A stretch of 52,992 bases of DNA from an uncultured Clostridia bacterium (GTDB lineage Bacteria; Bacillota; Clostridia; TANB77; CAG-508), in contig CAKOUU010000011.1 of NCBI GenBank assembly GCA_934120675.1, forward strand, positions 1 to 52,992, written 5' to 3'. The translations under genes and the position numbers were made by a program. The notes under the pieces are model-generated. The model worked only from the letters and a program-made list of their open reading frames with translations, was not told the origin of the DNA and did no database searches. The first letter of the stretch is position 1. Each line of letters begins with the position of its first letter. Shown here in pieces: positions 17,274 to 25,241 of this stretch.

Positions 17274-18071
17274 ATGAAAACAAAATCAGCGTGGGAAAGA
17301 GTAAACCTTGCAAGAAAAACAGAAAGACCAAAATCATTAGATTATATAAACAACATATTTACAAATTTTATAGAACTACATGGAGACCGAAACTTTGGAG
17401 ACGACAAATCGATTGTTGGAGGAATTGCAGAATTAGATGGAATACCAGTAACTGTTATAGGGGAACAAAAGGGAAAAAATGCAAAAGAAAATATAGAGAG
17501 AAACTTTGGCATGCCTAATCCTGAAGGATACAGAAAAGCATTAAGACTAATGAAACAAGCGGAAAAATTTAATAGACCTATAATAACATTTATAGATACA
17601 CCAGGTGCATATCCAGGAATGGGAGCAGAAGAAAGAGGACAAGGAGAAGCAATTGCGAAAAATCTTTTTGAAATGTCAGAATTAAAAGTTCCAACAATAT
17701 CAATTGTAATAGGTGAGGGTTCTAGTGGTGGAGCACTTGCATTAGGTGTAACAGATATTATAATAATGCTAGAAAATGCAGTTTATTCTATTTTATCGCC
17801 AGAGGGATTTGCAAGTATTTTATATAAAGATGCAAGTAAATCACAAGAAGCGGCAGAAAAAATGAAGATTACATCAACAGAATTAAAAAGATTAGGTGTT
17901 ATTGATAGTATAGTAAAAGAGCCAGAAGGTGGAGCACAAGAAGATTTTAAAAAAGTTTGCAATGATTTAAAAAATATGATATTAAAAGACATAAATAGAT
18001 TATCAAAAAAATCACAAGAAGAATTAGTAGAACAAAGATATGAAAAATATAGAAAAATTGGAGGTATTTAG
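17274..18071 (+). CDS. accA: Acetyl-CoA carboxylase carboxyltransferase subunit alpha
   Basis: The second carboxyltransferase subunit, partner of AccD. The 265 residues show the family start (AWERVNLARKTERP), FIELHGDRNFGDD, the oxyanion region TPGAYPGMGAEERGQ, and IGEGSSGGALALG. It is shorter at both ends than the 319-residue E. coli protein, as in many clostridia. GAAAGGATGG precedes the ATG at 17274. fabI follows after three bases, so the two are coupled. Confidence 0.95.
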   Translation: MKTKSAWERVNLARKTERPKSLDYINNIFTNFIELHGDRNFGDDKSIVGGIAELDGIPVTVIGEQKGKNAKENIERNFGMPNPEGYRKALRLMKQAEKFNRPIITFIDTPGAYPGMGAEERGQGEAIAKNLFEMSELKVPTISIVIGEGSSGGALALGVTDIIIMLENAVYSILSPEGFASILYKDASKSQEAAEKMKITSTELKRLGVIDSIVKEPEGGAQEDFKKVCNDLKNMILKDINRLSKKSQEELVEQRYEKYRKIGGI

Positions 18072-18074
18072 ATA

Positions 18075-18845
18075 ATGTTATTACAAGGAAAGAAAATCTT
18101 AATAATGGGAATAAGAAATAAATGGAGTATAGCATGGGGAGCAGCAGTATCTGCTTATGAGCAAGGTGCACAGATTATTTTTACATATAATTCAGAAACA
18201 AATAAACCAAAAGTAGAAAAGTTAATGGAAGAAATTCCAGGTTCAAAGGCATATACTTGTGATGCTTCAAGTGACGAGTCTATAAAAACATGTTTTGAAA
18301 CAATTTTGAAAGATAATGGAAAAATAGACGGTATATTACATGCAATTGCTCACGCTAATACAGATGATTTAAGAAATGATTTTATAAACACATCAAGAGA
18401 TGGTTTTGCACATGCATGTGATGTTAGTAGTTATTCTCTAATTGCAGTTTCTAAAATTGCTACAGAGTTAGAGTTATTAAATGACAATTCAAGCATTGTT
18501 ACTTTAACATATTATGGTGCAGAAAAAGCAATTGATGGTTATAATGTTATGGGTGTTGCAAAAGCGGCTTTGGAGTCAAGTGTTAGATATTTGACAAAGG
18601 ATTTAGGCAGAAGCGGTACACGTATAAATGCTATTTCTGCAGGACCTATAAAAACTCTTTCTGCAAAAGGAATAAAAGATTTTGGAACTATCTTAGATGT
18701 CGTTGAAGAAAAGTCTCCTTTACATAGAAATGTTACTGCTAAAGAAGTGGGTGATTGTTGTACATTTTTGTTTAGTGATATGTCTAAGGCTATTACTGGT
18801 GAAGTGATTCACGTTGATAATGGTTTTTCAGTTGTGGGAGTATAA
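18075..18845 (+). CDS. fabI: Enoyl-ACP reductase (NADH), FabI type
   Basis: Catalyses the last step of each elongation cycle. The 256-residue protein is of the short-chain dehydrogenase-like FabI type and not the flavoprotein FabK common in many Firmicutes. Evidence is the N-terminus GKKILIMGIRNKWSIAWG, Y146, Y156 and K163 in the Y-x6-K pattern (GYNVMGVAK), and SAGPIKTLSAKGI. The ribosome binding site GGAGGT lies in the end of accA. It closes the fatty acid block and is followed by a terminator. This target type is the one inhibited by triclosan-like compounds in other bacteria. Confidence 0.94.
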   Translation: MLLQGKKILIMGIRNKWSIAWGAAVSAYEQGAQIIFTYNSETNKPKVEKLMEEIPGSKAYTCDASSDESIKTCFETILKDNGKIDGILHAIAHANTDDLRNDFINTSRDGFAHACDVSSYSLIAVSKIATELELLNDNSSIVTLTYYGAEKAIDGYNVMGVAKAALESSVRYLTKDLGRSGTRINAISAGPIKTLSAKGIKDFGTILDVVEEKSPLHRNVTAKEVGDCCTFLFSDMSKAITGEVIHVDNGFSVVGV

Positions 18846-18888
18846 GATATTTTTAAATTAATATAAACAAGAAATGAGAGTAAAAAAA

Positions 18889-18917
18889 GAAGTATCAGTT
18901 TTTTGATACTCCTTTTA
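18889..18917 (+). terminator. Rho-independent terminator after fabI
   Basis: Stem GAAGTATCA / TGATACTCC around a T-rich loop, then TTTTATGT. It closes accA-fabI. Confidence 0.7.
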
Positions 18918-18933
18918 TGTACTTTCTAAATTT

Positions 18934-19369
18934 TTAATTTATGTAGTTTTTATGCATTTTTTCAAGTGTTTTGGCTAATGCTTCGATTTGATTAGCTGTT
19001 CCAATCTCTTTTTTATTTATATAATTATTCATAATACAGACTAAAGATGAACAATAAGAACTGATTGGAAAAATATCCTGATATCTAAAACCGATAAATA
19101 CCAAACAAACTAAAGCATAAAATTTCATATTGCAATCACGTGATTTTTGGTAATCCTCATAATCAGATCCACTTCTATATACAGAAAAATATAAATTAGA
19201 CTGAATTAATGCTGTTATCAAATAAGAACCTTTGAAATATATATTGTTATTATGATACTTATTTATAAATTTCAAAGTACAAAATCTCAGGTAATTTTTT
19301 TTGATAAGCCCTGATTGCCTTTTTAAACTCTTCACATTTTTTTATCTTTATTTGTTCTTTCCGCTGTAT
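18934..19369 (-). pseudogene. Broken small gene of unknown family
   Basis: On the minus strand, AAGGAGGAATACA (the same ribosome binding context as the intact gene starting at 17107) is followed by a readable frame with no start codon. The first sense codon is ATA where ATG would be expected. That frame gives KKCEEFKKAIRAYQKKLPEI and then stops. A second frame picks up near 19260 and reads about 110 residues to the stop at 18934, including YLITALIQSNLYFSVYRSG and a hydrophobic FYALVCLVFIGF. Loss of start plus a frameshift makes a decayed gene most likely. A GTG at 19335 could still start the downstream frame. Confidence 0.5.
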
Positions 19370-19446
19370 TCCTCCTTATGTTTTTTATTTTGGATTTCCC
19401 TTACAAATAAACTAACTTTATTATAACATTTATTTACATAAAAGTC

Positions 19447-19470
19447 AAAAAAACTCCCACTTGGGAGTCA
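19447..19470 (-). terminator. Terminator of the very small minus-strand gene
   Basis: Read on the minus strand: ACTCCC, loop AAGT, GGGAGT, then seven T. It lies about 20 bases past the stop of the short gene starting at 19573. Confidence 0.75.
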
Positions 19471-19489
19471 CAAAAACAAATGTAAGAAA

Positions 19490-19573
19490 CTATTTACAAT
19501 CTTTACTATTTTGTCTTTCTGTATTAGGTTCTTGATCTCTATTTTTATTATTTTTCTTGTTTGATTTTGACAT
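19490..19573 (-). CDS. Very small Lys/Asn-rich protein (about 27 aa)
   Basis: A strong GGAGGTGCA site on the minus strand precedes ATG at 19573. The product begins MSKSNKKNNKNRDQ, is almost wholly polar and basic, and ends after about 27 residues; the exact end is uncertain by a base in my reading. A clean terminator follows directly. Very small polar proteins of this kind are common in spore-forming clostridia, but I cannot assign it to a named family. Confidence 0.5.
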   Translation of the reverse strand: MSKSNKKNNKNRDQEPNTERQNSKDCK

Positions 19574-19722
19574 AAAAATGCACCTCCAATCGATATCTAA
19601 AAATATTTTAACCTAAAAGCAAAAAAATATTCTAATAAAATTGTTTTTTTGAAAAAAAAGAGATATAATAAAAAACGAAAATTGACATTGATACATATCA
19701 TAAAAAGAAAGAAGGAATAAAA

Positions 19723-21123
19723 ATGAGTTATGAAAACAAAAAATTAAAAGAATTCAACGAATATATAAGATTTAGAAAAGTAGCAGTAATAGGCTTAGGA
19801 GTAAGCAATTTACCACTATTAGAATACTTACATAACAAAAAAGCACAAGTAACAGTATTTGACGAAAGAACAGAAGAAGAAATACCAATGGATACAATAG
19901 CAAAAATAAAAACATATGAATTTGAATCATCATTTGGAAAAAATTGTCTTGAAAAATTAAAAGGATTCAATGTAATTTTTAGATCACCAAGTTGTTTGCC
20001 AACAAGACCAGAATTAAAGCAAGAAGCAGATAGGGGAGCAATTGTTACAACAGAAGTAGAAATGCTTATGGAAATGTGCCCATGTAAAATAATTGGTGTA
20101 ACAGGAAGTGACGGAAAAACAACTACAACAAGTTTAATAAATGCAATTTTGCAACATGCAGGGTATAAAACATTTTTAGGTGGAAATATTGGAACACCAT
20201 TATTCACAAAATTACCAGAAATGGAACCAAATGATATAGTAGTTTTAGAATTAAGCAGTTTTCAATTAATGAATATGCATGTAAGCCCAGATATAGCAGT
20301 TATTACTAATATAACACCAAATCATTTAAATATACACAAAGATTATCAAGAATATATTGATGCAAAAAAATGTATATTCAAAAATCAAAATGAAAATGGA
20401 ATATTAATATTAAATTATGATAATGATATAACAAGAAAATGTAGCAAAGAAGCAAAAGGAAAAGTAATATTCTTTAGTAGCAAAGAGAAATTAGATAATG
20501 GATTCATAGTTGATGAAGACATTGTAAAAGAATGCAATGATGGAGTTAGAACACACATTTTAAACACCGATGAAGTTATTTTAAGAGGAAATCACAATTT
20601 CCAAAATATAGCAACTGCTCTTGCAGCAACAAAAACATTAGTTGATACAGATGTTGCAGTTGAAGCAATAAAAAAATTTAAGCCAGTTGAACACAGAATT
20701 GAATTTGTAAGAGAAATAGATGGAGTAAAATGGTACAATGACTCTGCAAGTTCTTCACCTACAAGAACAATTTCAGGGCTAAATGCTTTTAAAGAAAATA
20801 TAATTTTAATTGCAGGTGGATATGACAAAAACTTAGAATATCAACCACTTGCAAAACCAGTAGTAGATAAAGTTTCAACACTTATTTTAATTGGTCAAAC
20901 AGCAGAAAAGATATATGATGTTGTAAAAAATGAAGCAGAAAAAGAAAATAAAAAAATTAATATAAATATGTGTGATACATTAGAACAAACAATAGAAATT
21001 GCAAAAAAATCAGCTAAAAAAGGTGATATTGTACTATTCTCACCGGCAAGTGCAAGTTTTGATATGTTTAAAAATTTTGCCGACAGAGGCAATCAATTTA
21101 AAGATTTAGTAAATAAAATTTAG
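19723..21123 (+). CDS. murD: UDP-N-acetylmuramoylalanine--D-glutamate ligase
   Basis: Adds D-glutamate to UDP-MurNAc-L-Ala in cytoplasmic peptidoglycan precursor synthesis. The 466 residues show an N-terminal Rossmann-like UDP-binding domain (KVAVIGLGVSN), the ATP-binding loop GVTGSDGKTTTT (about 125-136), the central domain with ITNITPNHLNIH, and the C-terminal domain with WYNDSASSSPT and ILIAGGYDKN. GAAGGAAT precedes the start. It stands alone here and not in a mur/dcw cluster. Confidence 0.95.
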   Translation: MSYENKKLKEFNEYIRFRKVAVIGLGVSNLPLLEYLHNKKAQVTVFDERTEEEIPMDTIAKIKTYEFESSFGKNCLEKLKGFNVIFRSPSCLPTRPELKQEADRGAIVTTEVEMLMEMCPCKIIGVTGSDGKTTTTSLINAILQHAGYKTFLGGNIGTPLFTKLPEMEPNDIVVLELSSFQLMNMHVSPDIAVITNITPNHLNIHKDYQEYIDAKKCIFKNQNENGILILNYDNDITRKCSKEAKGKVIFFSSKEKLDNGFIVDEDIVKECNDGVRTHILNTDEVILRGNHNFQNIATALAATKTLVDTDVAVEAIKKFKPVEHRIEFVREIDGVKWYNDSASSSPTRTISGLNAFKENIILIAGGYDKNLEYQPLAKPVVDKVSTLILIGQTAEKIYDVVKNEAEKENKKININMCDTLEQTIEIAKKSAKKGDIVLFSPASASFDMFKNFADRGNQFKDLVNKI

Positions 21124-21185
21124 TTTAATAAAAAAATTAAAGAGACTATCCAAAATAAATTATTAAACAAATTTTTAACAAAAAC

Positions 21186-21252
21186 AAAACCTTCCTCATA
21201 CGATATATAAAACTAATTTGCAAAAACAAATTAGAAAAATGAGGGAGGTTTG
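21186..21252 (+). promoter_or_regulatory. Leader hairpin that covers the ribosome binding site
   Basis: AAACCTTCCTCAT (21187-21199) can pair with ATGAGGGAGGTTT (21239-21251) over 13 bases with one G-U pair. The right arm contains the GGGAGG ribosome binding site of the gene starting at 21255. Inside it a second stem, CTAATTTG / CAAATTAG, surrounds a short A-rich loop. Confidence 0.6.
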
Positions 21253-21254
21253 TT

Positions 21255-21938
21255 ATGTATAACGAAACATATGATGACTACATAAGAAGTATTTTAGGAT
21301 ATCCAGCAAGAAACCAATTTAACCAGTTTAATCAAGGAAAACAAGAATATCAGAGTTACCAAGAATATAGAAACCCAACATTTAATTCAAATATAAATAT
21401 ATCTGGAAATAATGTTGAATTAGAAAATAGTTATCCTGAAATATACAAAATTGTTTATCCTATGGTTACTAAAAAATGTGAAAATGTTAGAGAAAGCAGC
21501 ATCACAAAAGATGATATTGAAAATATGACAGACGAGATTTATTATGCGTTAGAATCAAGAAACGAAACACAGATAAATATCAACCTAAGAAATGACGTGA
21601 ATGGGTTAAAGACGGTAAATACTTCAAGTACTTTAGCAAGTAAAAATAATATCTCAACTATAAATAATGCAAGAACAGAAAATAGAAGACCTGAAGTGAA
21701 AGTATCAGAAACCACAGGAGAGAAAAGACAATTGAATGGAGGGTTAAGAGATTTAATTCAAATTCTATTAATACGTGAATTATTAAATAGACGTAGACCA
21801 CCATTTAGACCACCAATGCCAAATCCACCAGGACCAGGGCCTCGTCCACCAATGAGACCGCCGTTTGGGCCTGGACCAGGAAGACCACCATTTAATAGAG
21901 ATTTTGATAGTTTTAATGATTTGTATGAACAGTTTTAG
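21255..21938 (+). CDS. Hypothetical protein with Pro/Arg-rich C-terminal tail
   Basis: Not recognised. In the 227 residues, the N-terminal third is rich in Asn, Gln and Tyr (YNQFNQ-like). The middle has an acidic helical section with PMVTKKCENVRESSITKDD (about 75-95), then a basic helix RDLIQILLIRELLNRRR. The last 45 residues are low-complexity Pro/Arg/Gly/Phe (PPFRPPMPNPPGPGP). The tail suggests a surface, spore-coat-like or binding role, but this is only a guess. Its ribosome binding site GGGAGG is strong but lies inside a predicted hairpin, so translation may be controlled. A terminator-like hairpin follows at about 21960. Confidence 0.75.
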   Translation: MYNETYDDYIRSILGYPARNQFNQFNQGKQEYQSYQEYRNPTFNSNINISGNNVELENSYPEIYKIVYPMVTKKCENVRESSITKDDIENMTDEIYYALESRNETQININLRNDVNGLKTVNTSSTLASKNNISTINNARTENRRPEVKVSETTGEKRQLNGGLRDLIQILLIRELLNRRRPPFRPPMPNPPGPGPRPPMRPPFGPGPGRPPFNRDFDSFNDLYEQF

Positions 21939-21959
21939 AAAACTAGCAAATGGAGCTTT

Positions 21960-21998
21960 GAGAAAATGGAAATATTTGTTTCTGTTTTCTTTTTTTAT
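21960..21998 (+). terminator. Terminator after the Pro/Arg-tailed protein gene
   Basis: AGAAAATGGAAA pairs with TTTCTGTTTTCT (two G-U pairs), followed by a T run. Confidence 0.6.
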
Positions 21999-22004
21999 GG
22001 CAGA

Positions 22005-22033
22005 TTGACATAATAAGTTAAAAGTGGTAAAAT
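22005..22033 (+). promoter_or_regulatory. SigA-type promoter
   Basis: TTGACA, a 17-base spacer and TAAAAT, 35 bases upstream of the kinase/ParB-like gene. Confidence 0.65.
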
Positions 22034-22067
22034 AAAGTAGGTTAAAAAATAAAAAGGAGAAAATTAT

Positions 22068-23282
22068 ATGGGAATGAATAATATAAAAAATAAAATAATA
22101 ACATTATCTGGAGAACCTGTAAGTGGAAAAGGAACTGCTGTGAAGAATTTAATAAAAAAATTAGAAGAACTAGGGTATTCAAAAGATCAAATACATTTGG
22201 AATCAACAGGAAATGATTTTAGAAGATATTTTAATTCAATCATTGATTTAATTTTAAATCTAAACAATAAAGATGAACTAGTAGAAATTTGTAAAAGAGA
22301 TGAACTAAAACAATTTTTTGATAATGAAGATTATAGAAAAATATTATCAAAGGCAATAGCTAATTTAATAAAAGAAGACGCAGATTTATCATGTTTTTCA
22401 ATACAAGATGCAAATAATAGAGAAGACTTTAAGGAAATAAGGTCAATAGTTGACACTTTAATTGATGAAAAAATGAAAGAAAAAGGAAAAATAATTAATC
22501 AAGAAGAACATCCAAATGAAATTTGGATAATAGATTCAAGATTAGCATTTTACAATATTCCAGAAGCTTTTTCTGTAAGATTAACAACAAAGCCTGATGT
22601 AGCGGGAAAGAGATTATATAATGATAAAACAAGGGGTAAAGAAGATAGCAAATACAATGATATTAAAGAGGCAACAAAAGAAAGAGAAGAAAGAAGAATT
22701 GGAGAGAAGGAAAGATATCTAAAAAGATATGGCGTTGATTTAGAAGATGAAAATAATTATGATTTAATAATAGATACATCTTTTTCATCACCTTCTGATA
22801 TAGCAGAAGTTATTTTAGAATGTGAAAATTACTATGAAAAAAATCAAGAATTTGGTAAAAAATGGACTAGTCCTGAAGAATTAATACCACTACAAGGAGA
22901 AAGAGATACATTAGGAAGAGGAGAATCTGGATATGATTTTGAAGAAATTGCAGAAAGTGTTAAAAAGAAAGGATATTTGCCAAATCAAGTAATTGAAGTA
23001 ATAAATGTAGATAATTTAAATTATATTATAGAAGGACATCATAGAAATTTTGCAGCAGCATATGCTGGAAAAACATTAGTTCCATATAGTGTTTTAGCAA
23101 AGAATGATGAAGAAATTCCAAATTATAGAAATACTGCAAGAGAAAGAGCTAATTCAATAACACTTAGTTATTTATATGGACATGAATGGATGCTACAAAA
23201 GTTAAATAAATCATTTTCATATGGTCAAAAATTTCCTGAATTATGTAAAAATTTGAAATGTAAAGAAGGAATAGAACATTAA
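22068..23282 (+). CDS. P-loop (cytidylate-kinase-like) plus ParB-like fusion protein
   Basis: A 404-residue two-part protein. The N-terminal part (about 8-255) opens with KIITLSGEPVSGKGT, a P-loop of the cytidylate-kinase type (15-23). It continues with WIIDSRLAFYNIPEAFSVRL and the DVAGKRLYNDKTRGK lid-like region of nucleoside monophosphate kinases. The C-terminal part (about 270-370) resembles ParB/sulfiredoxin-fold domains (LPNQVIEVINVDNLNYIIEG then HHRNFAAAYAG). That fold includes nucleases, CTPases and ADP-dependent kinases. It has its own promoter and terminator and no operon partner. Both domain calls are from pattern; the combined activity is unknown. Confidence 0.75.
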   Translation: MGMNNIKNKIITLSGEPVSGKGTAVKNLIKKLEELGYSKDQIHLESTGNDFRRYFNSIIDLILNLNNKDELVEICKRDELKQFFDNEDYRKILSKAIANLIKEDADLSCFSIQDANNREDFKEIRSIVDTLIDEKMKEKGKIINQEEHPNEIWIIDSRLAFYNIPEAFSVRLTTKPDVAGKRLYNDKTRGKEDSKYNDIKEATKEREERRIGEKERYLKRYGVDLEDENNYDLIIDTSFSSPSDIAEVILECENYYEKNQEFGKKWTSPEELIPLQGERDTLGRGESGYDFEEIAESVKKKGYLPNQVIEVINVDNLNYIIEGHHRNFAAAYAGKTLVPYSVLAKNDEEIPNYRNTARERANSITLSYLYGHEWMLQKLNKSFSYGQKFPELCKNLKCKEGIEH

Positions 23283-23284
23283 AA

Positions 23285-23318
23285 ATATGCAAATTAAATT
23301 TTGCATATTTTTTTTATT
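23285..23318 (+). terminator. Rho-independent terminator after the fusion gene
   Basis: Stem ATATGCAAA / TTTGCATAT with a six-base loop and a run of eight or more T. Confidence 0.85.
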
Positions 23319-23425
23319 TTCACAAATAATAATAAATGAAAAAATTTAAAACAAAGCAATAAAAAGCTTCAAAAGTAAATAATCTAAATTTTTTCAAACT
23401 TATTATTTGAAAGGAGAATTACAAG

Positions 23426-23872
23426 ATGAAAGTAAAAGACTGTATGTGTGACGATGTATGTTGCGTAAAACCAGAAACTAAAATAACTGAGGTAGCAAAA
23501 TTAATGAGTGAAAACCATATAGGATGTATACCAGTATGTGACAGTAACAATTGTATATGTGGCATACTAACAGATAGAGACATTTTATTAAGAACAGTTG
23601 CATGTGATAAAGACTGCTCACAAACAACAGCAAGCGATATAATGTCTACAGATTTATGTACTTGTAAACAAGATGAAGATATAACAAATGCAGAAAGTAA
23701 AATGGCCAATAACCAAATAAGAAGATTACCAGTGTGCGATGAAGAAAATCATATAATAGGAATTTTAACTTTAGGAGACTTAGCTCAAAATGAAATTCAA
23801 TTAGGAAGTCAACAAGTTTGCAATACTATAAGTGATATTTGCAGTTGTAATTCAAGTAAAAATAATTCTTAA
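23426..23872 (+). CDS. Cysteine-rich CBS-pair protein
   Basis: A 148-residue protein made of two CBS domains (about 8-62 and 72-125), which usually bind adenine nucleotides. The typical pattern MSENHIGCIPVCD ... GILTDRDIL and NQIRRLPVCDEE ... GILTLGDLA is clear. It contains about 16 cysteines: clusters at the N-terminus (DCMCDDVCCV), within both domains, and at the C-terminus (ICSCNSS). This is highly unusual for a CBS protein and suggests metal or redox binding. AAAGGAG precedes the start. It is followed by the candidate 6S RNA. Confidence 0.88.
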   Translation: MKVKDCMCDDVCCVKPETKITEVAKLMSENHIGCIPVCDSNNCICGILTDRDILLRTVACDKDCSQTTASDIMSTDLCTCKQDEDITNAESKMANNQIRRLPVCDEENHIIGILTLGDLAQNEIQLGSQQVCNTISDICSCNSSKNNS

Positions 23873-23889
23873 AAATTATATTATTATTT

Positions 23890-24037
23890 AAAAAGTCCGC
23901 GCAAGGTAAACATTTTTATTTTAGACGAAAGCTTCGTGGGGACCGCTGAATACTGTTAAATGCGATAGCATTTTTACAGTATCAGTGGGAAAGCTTGAGA
24001 TAAAAATAAAAATATTTGCCGTTAGCAGGACTTTTTT
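23890..24037 (+). ncRNA. ssrS: Candidate 6S RNA (long rod with central bubble)
   Basis: No gene fits here, but about 148 bases fold into one long rod. AAAAAGTCC pairs with GGACTTTTTT at the ends. GGTAAACATTTTTATTTTA pairs with its counterpart ending in TATTTGCC. An open central region follows (left GACGAAAGCTTCGTGGGGA, right GAAAGCTTGAG), and then an apical stem CCGCTGAATACTGT / ACAGTATCAGTGG. The terminal stem plus T run forms the terminator. This shape and the AGTCC ... GGACTTTT ends resemble Firmicutes 6S RNA, which binds housekeeping RNA polymerase. It is somewhat shorter than the usual 180-200 bases, so another structured RNA is possible. Confidence 0.55.
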
Positions 24038-24090
24038 AGCGAATATAAACTGTAAATTAACATATACTAATTACATAGGAGAAAATAAAA

Positions 24091-25188
24091 ATGATAATTG
24101 ACATGTCATATTGGACAAGAGTTTTAAAAAAATTTTTATATGTATTACTGATATTAATTGGATTATTTTTAGCTTTCAAATTAGCAATATTTTACACACC
24201 ATTTTTAATAGCATTTATAATATCATTAATGATAGAACCAGCAATAAGATTTATAATGAAAAAAATGAAATTTACAAGAAAAACAAGTTCAATAATAATA
24301 TTTATAATTGTATCAGCAATAATAATAGGAGCAGTAGTGTGGGGAATAGTAGCACTAATTTCGGAAGCTTCAAATCTATTGCAAGATTTAAATGGATATG
24401 TAGAAAAAGCATACATATTATTTCAAAATTTTACAACCAGATTTGATTTTGATAAGATGCATTTGCCAAATGAATTAACATCAATAATTCAAAATTCAAC
24501 AGGAGATGTGTTAACTTCAGTCTCAGGGTGGGTTAGAAATTTTTTAACAGGTTTATTAAACATTATAACATCTATGCCATCAATTATAATTTATTTTGTA
24601 GTAACAATAATGGCTTTATATTTAATATGTGTTGATAAAGTATATATTTTAGACCAAATAGAGCACCATTTTCCAAAAAGATGGGTATTTAAAGTAGGTG
24701 CTCATATAAAAGATTTAACTAAAACTTTAGGAGGATATTTAAAAGCAGAAGCAACACTTATTTTAGTGTCTTTTATAATTTCTTTAGTAGGATTATCTAT
24801 GTTAAAATTTGCAAATTTCAACATAGAATTTCCATTATTAATGGCTTTATTTATAGGCTTTGTGGATGCTTTACCAATTTTAGGTTCTGGGACAGTTATG
24901 GTTCCATGGGCTATTATATCTGGATTAAATGGAGATTTAAAATTAGGTATAGCAATTATTATTTTGTTAATTATAATGTCAACAGTAAGACAATTTCTAG
25001 AGCCTAAGTTAGTTAGTAAGCATATTGGTACACATCCAATTTTTACACTAATTGCTATGTATACAGGTTTCAAATTTATTGGTGTTTTAGGTATGCTTGT
25101 TGGTCCAATTATTTTGATTATAATAAAAAATGTTTTTGCTACTTTAATAGATGAGGGAGTTGTAAAAAGTATATTTGACAAAAATTGA
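24091..25188 (+). CDS. AI-2E family transporter (YtvI-like membrane protein)
   Basis: A 365-residue integral membrane protein with about eight hydrophobic helices and the family's C-terminal signature (FVDALPILGSGTVMVPWAI and EPKLVSKHIGTHP). Related proteins include YtvI, which affects sporulation, and the AI-2 exporter TqsA; the substrate cannot be told. The soluble linker lies at about 95-150. GGAGAAAAT precedes the start. The promoter of the next gene overlaps its last codons. Confidence 0.88.
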   Translation: MIIDMSYWTRVLKKFLYVLLILIGLFLAFKLAIFYTPFLIAFIISLMIEPAIRFIMKKMKFTRKTSSIIIFIIVSAIIIGAVVWGIVALISEASNLLQDLNGYVEKAYILFQNFTTRFDFDKMHLPNELTSIIQNSTGDVLTSVSGWVRNFLTGLLNIITSMPSIIIYFVVTIMALYLICVDKVYILDQIEHHFPKRWVFKVGAHIKDLTKTLGGYLKAEATLILVSFIISLVGLSMLKFANFNIEFPLLMALFIGFVDALPILGSGTVMVPWAIISGLNGDLKLGIAIIILLIIMSTVRQFLEPKLVSKHIGTHPIFTLIAMYTGFKFIGVLGMLVGPIILIIIKNVFATLIDEGVVKSIFDKN

Positions 25189-25213
25189 CATATAAGTAAA
25201 ATAATGATATAAT
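25185..25213 (+). promoter_or_regulatory. SigA-type promoter
   Basis: TTGACA, a 17-base spacer and TATAAT, overlapping the end of the AI-2E-family gene and serving the next gene. The spacer (TATAAGTAAA) resembles the TATGTAAA element seen in four promoters between 35 and 48 kb. Confidence 0.7.
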
Positions 25214-25241
25214 AAGTTTATATTTTAAGGAGGATATAAAC

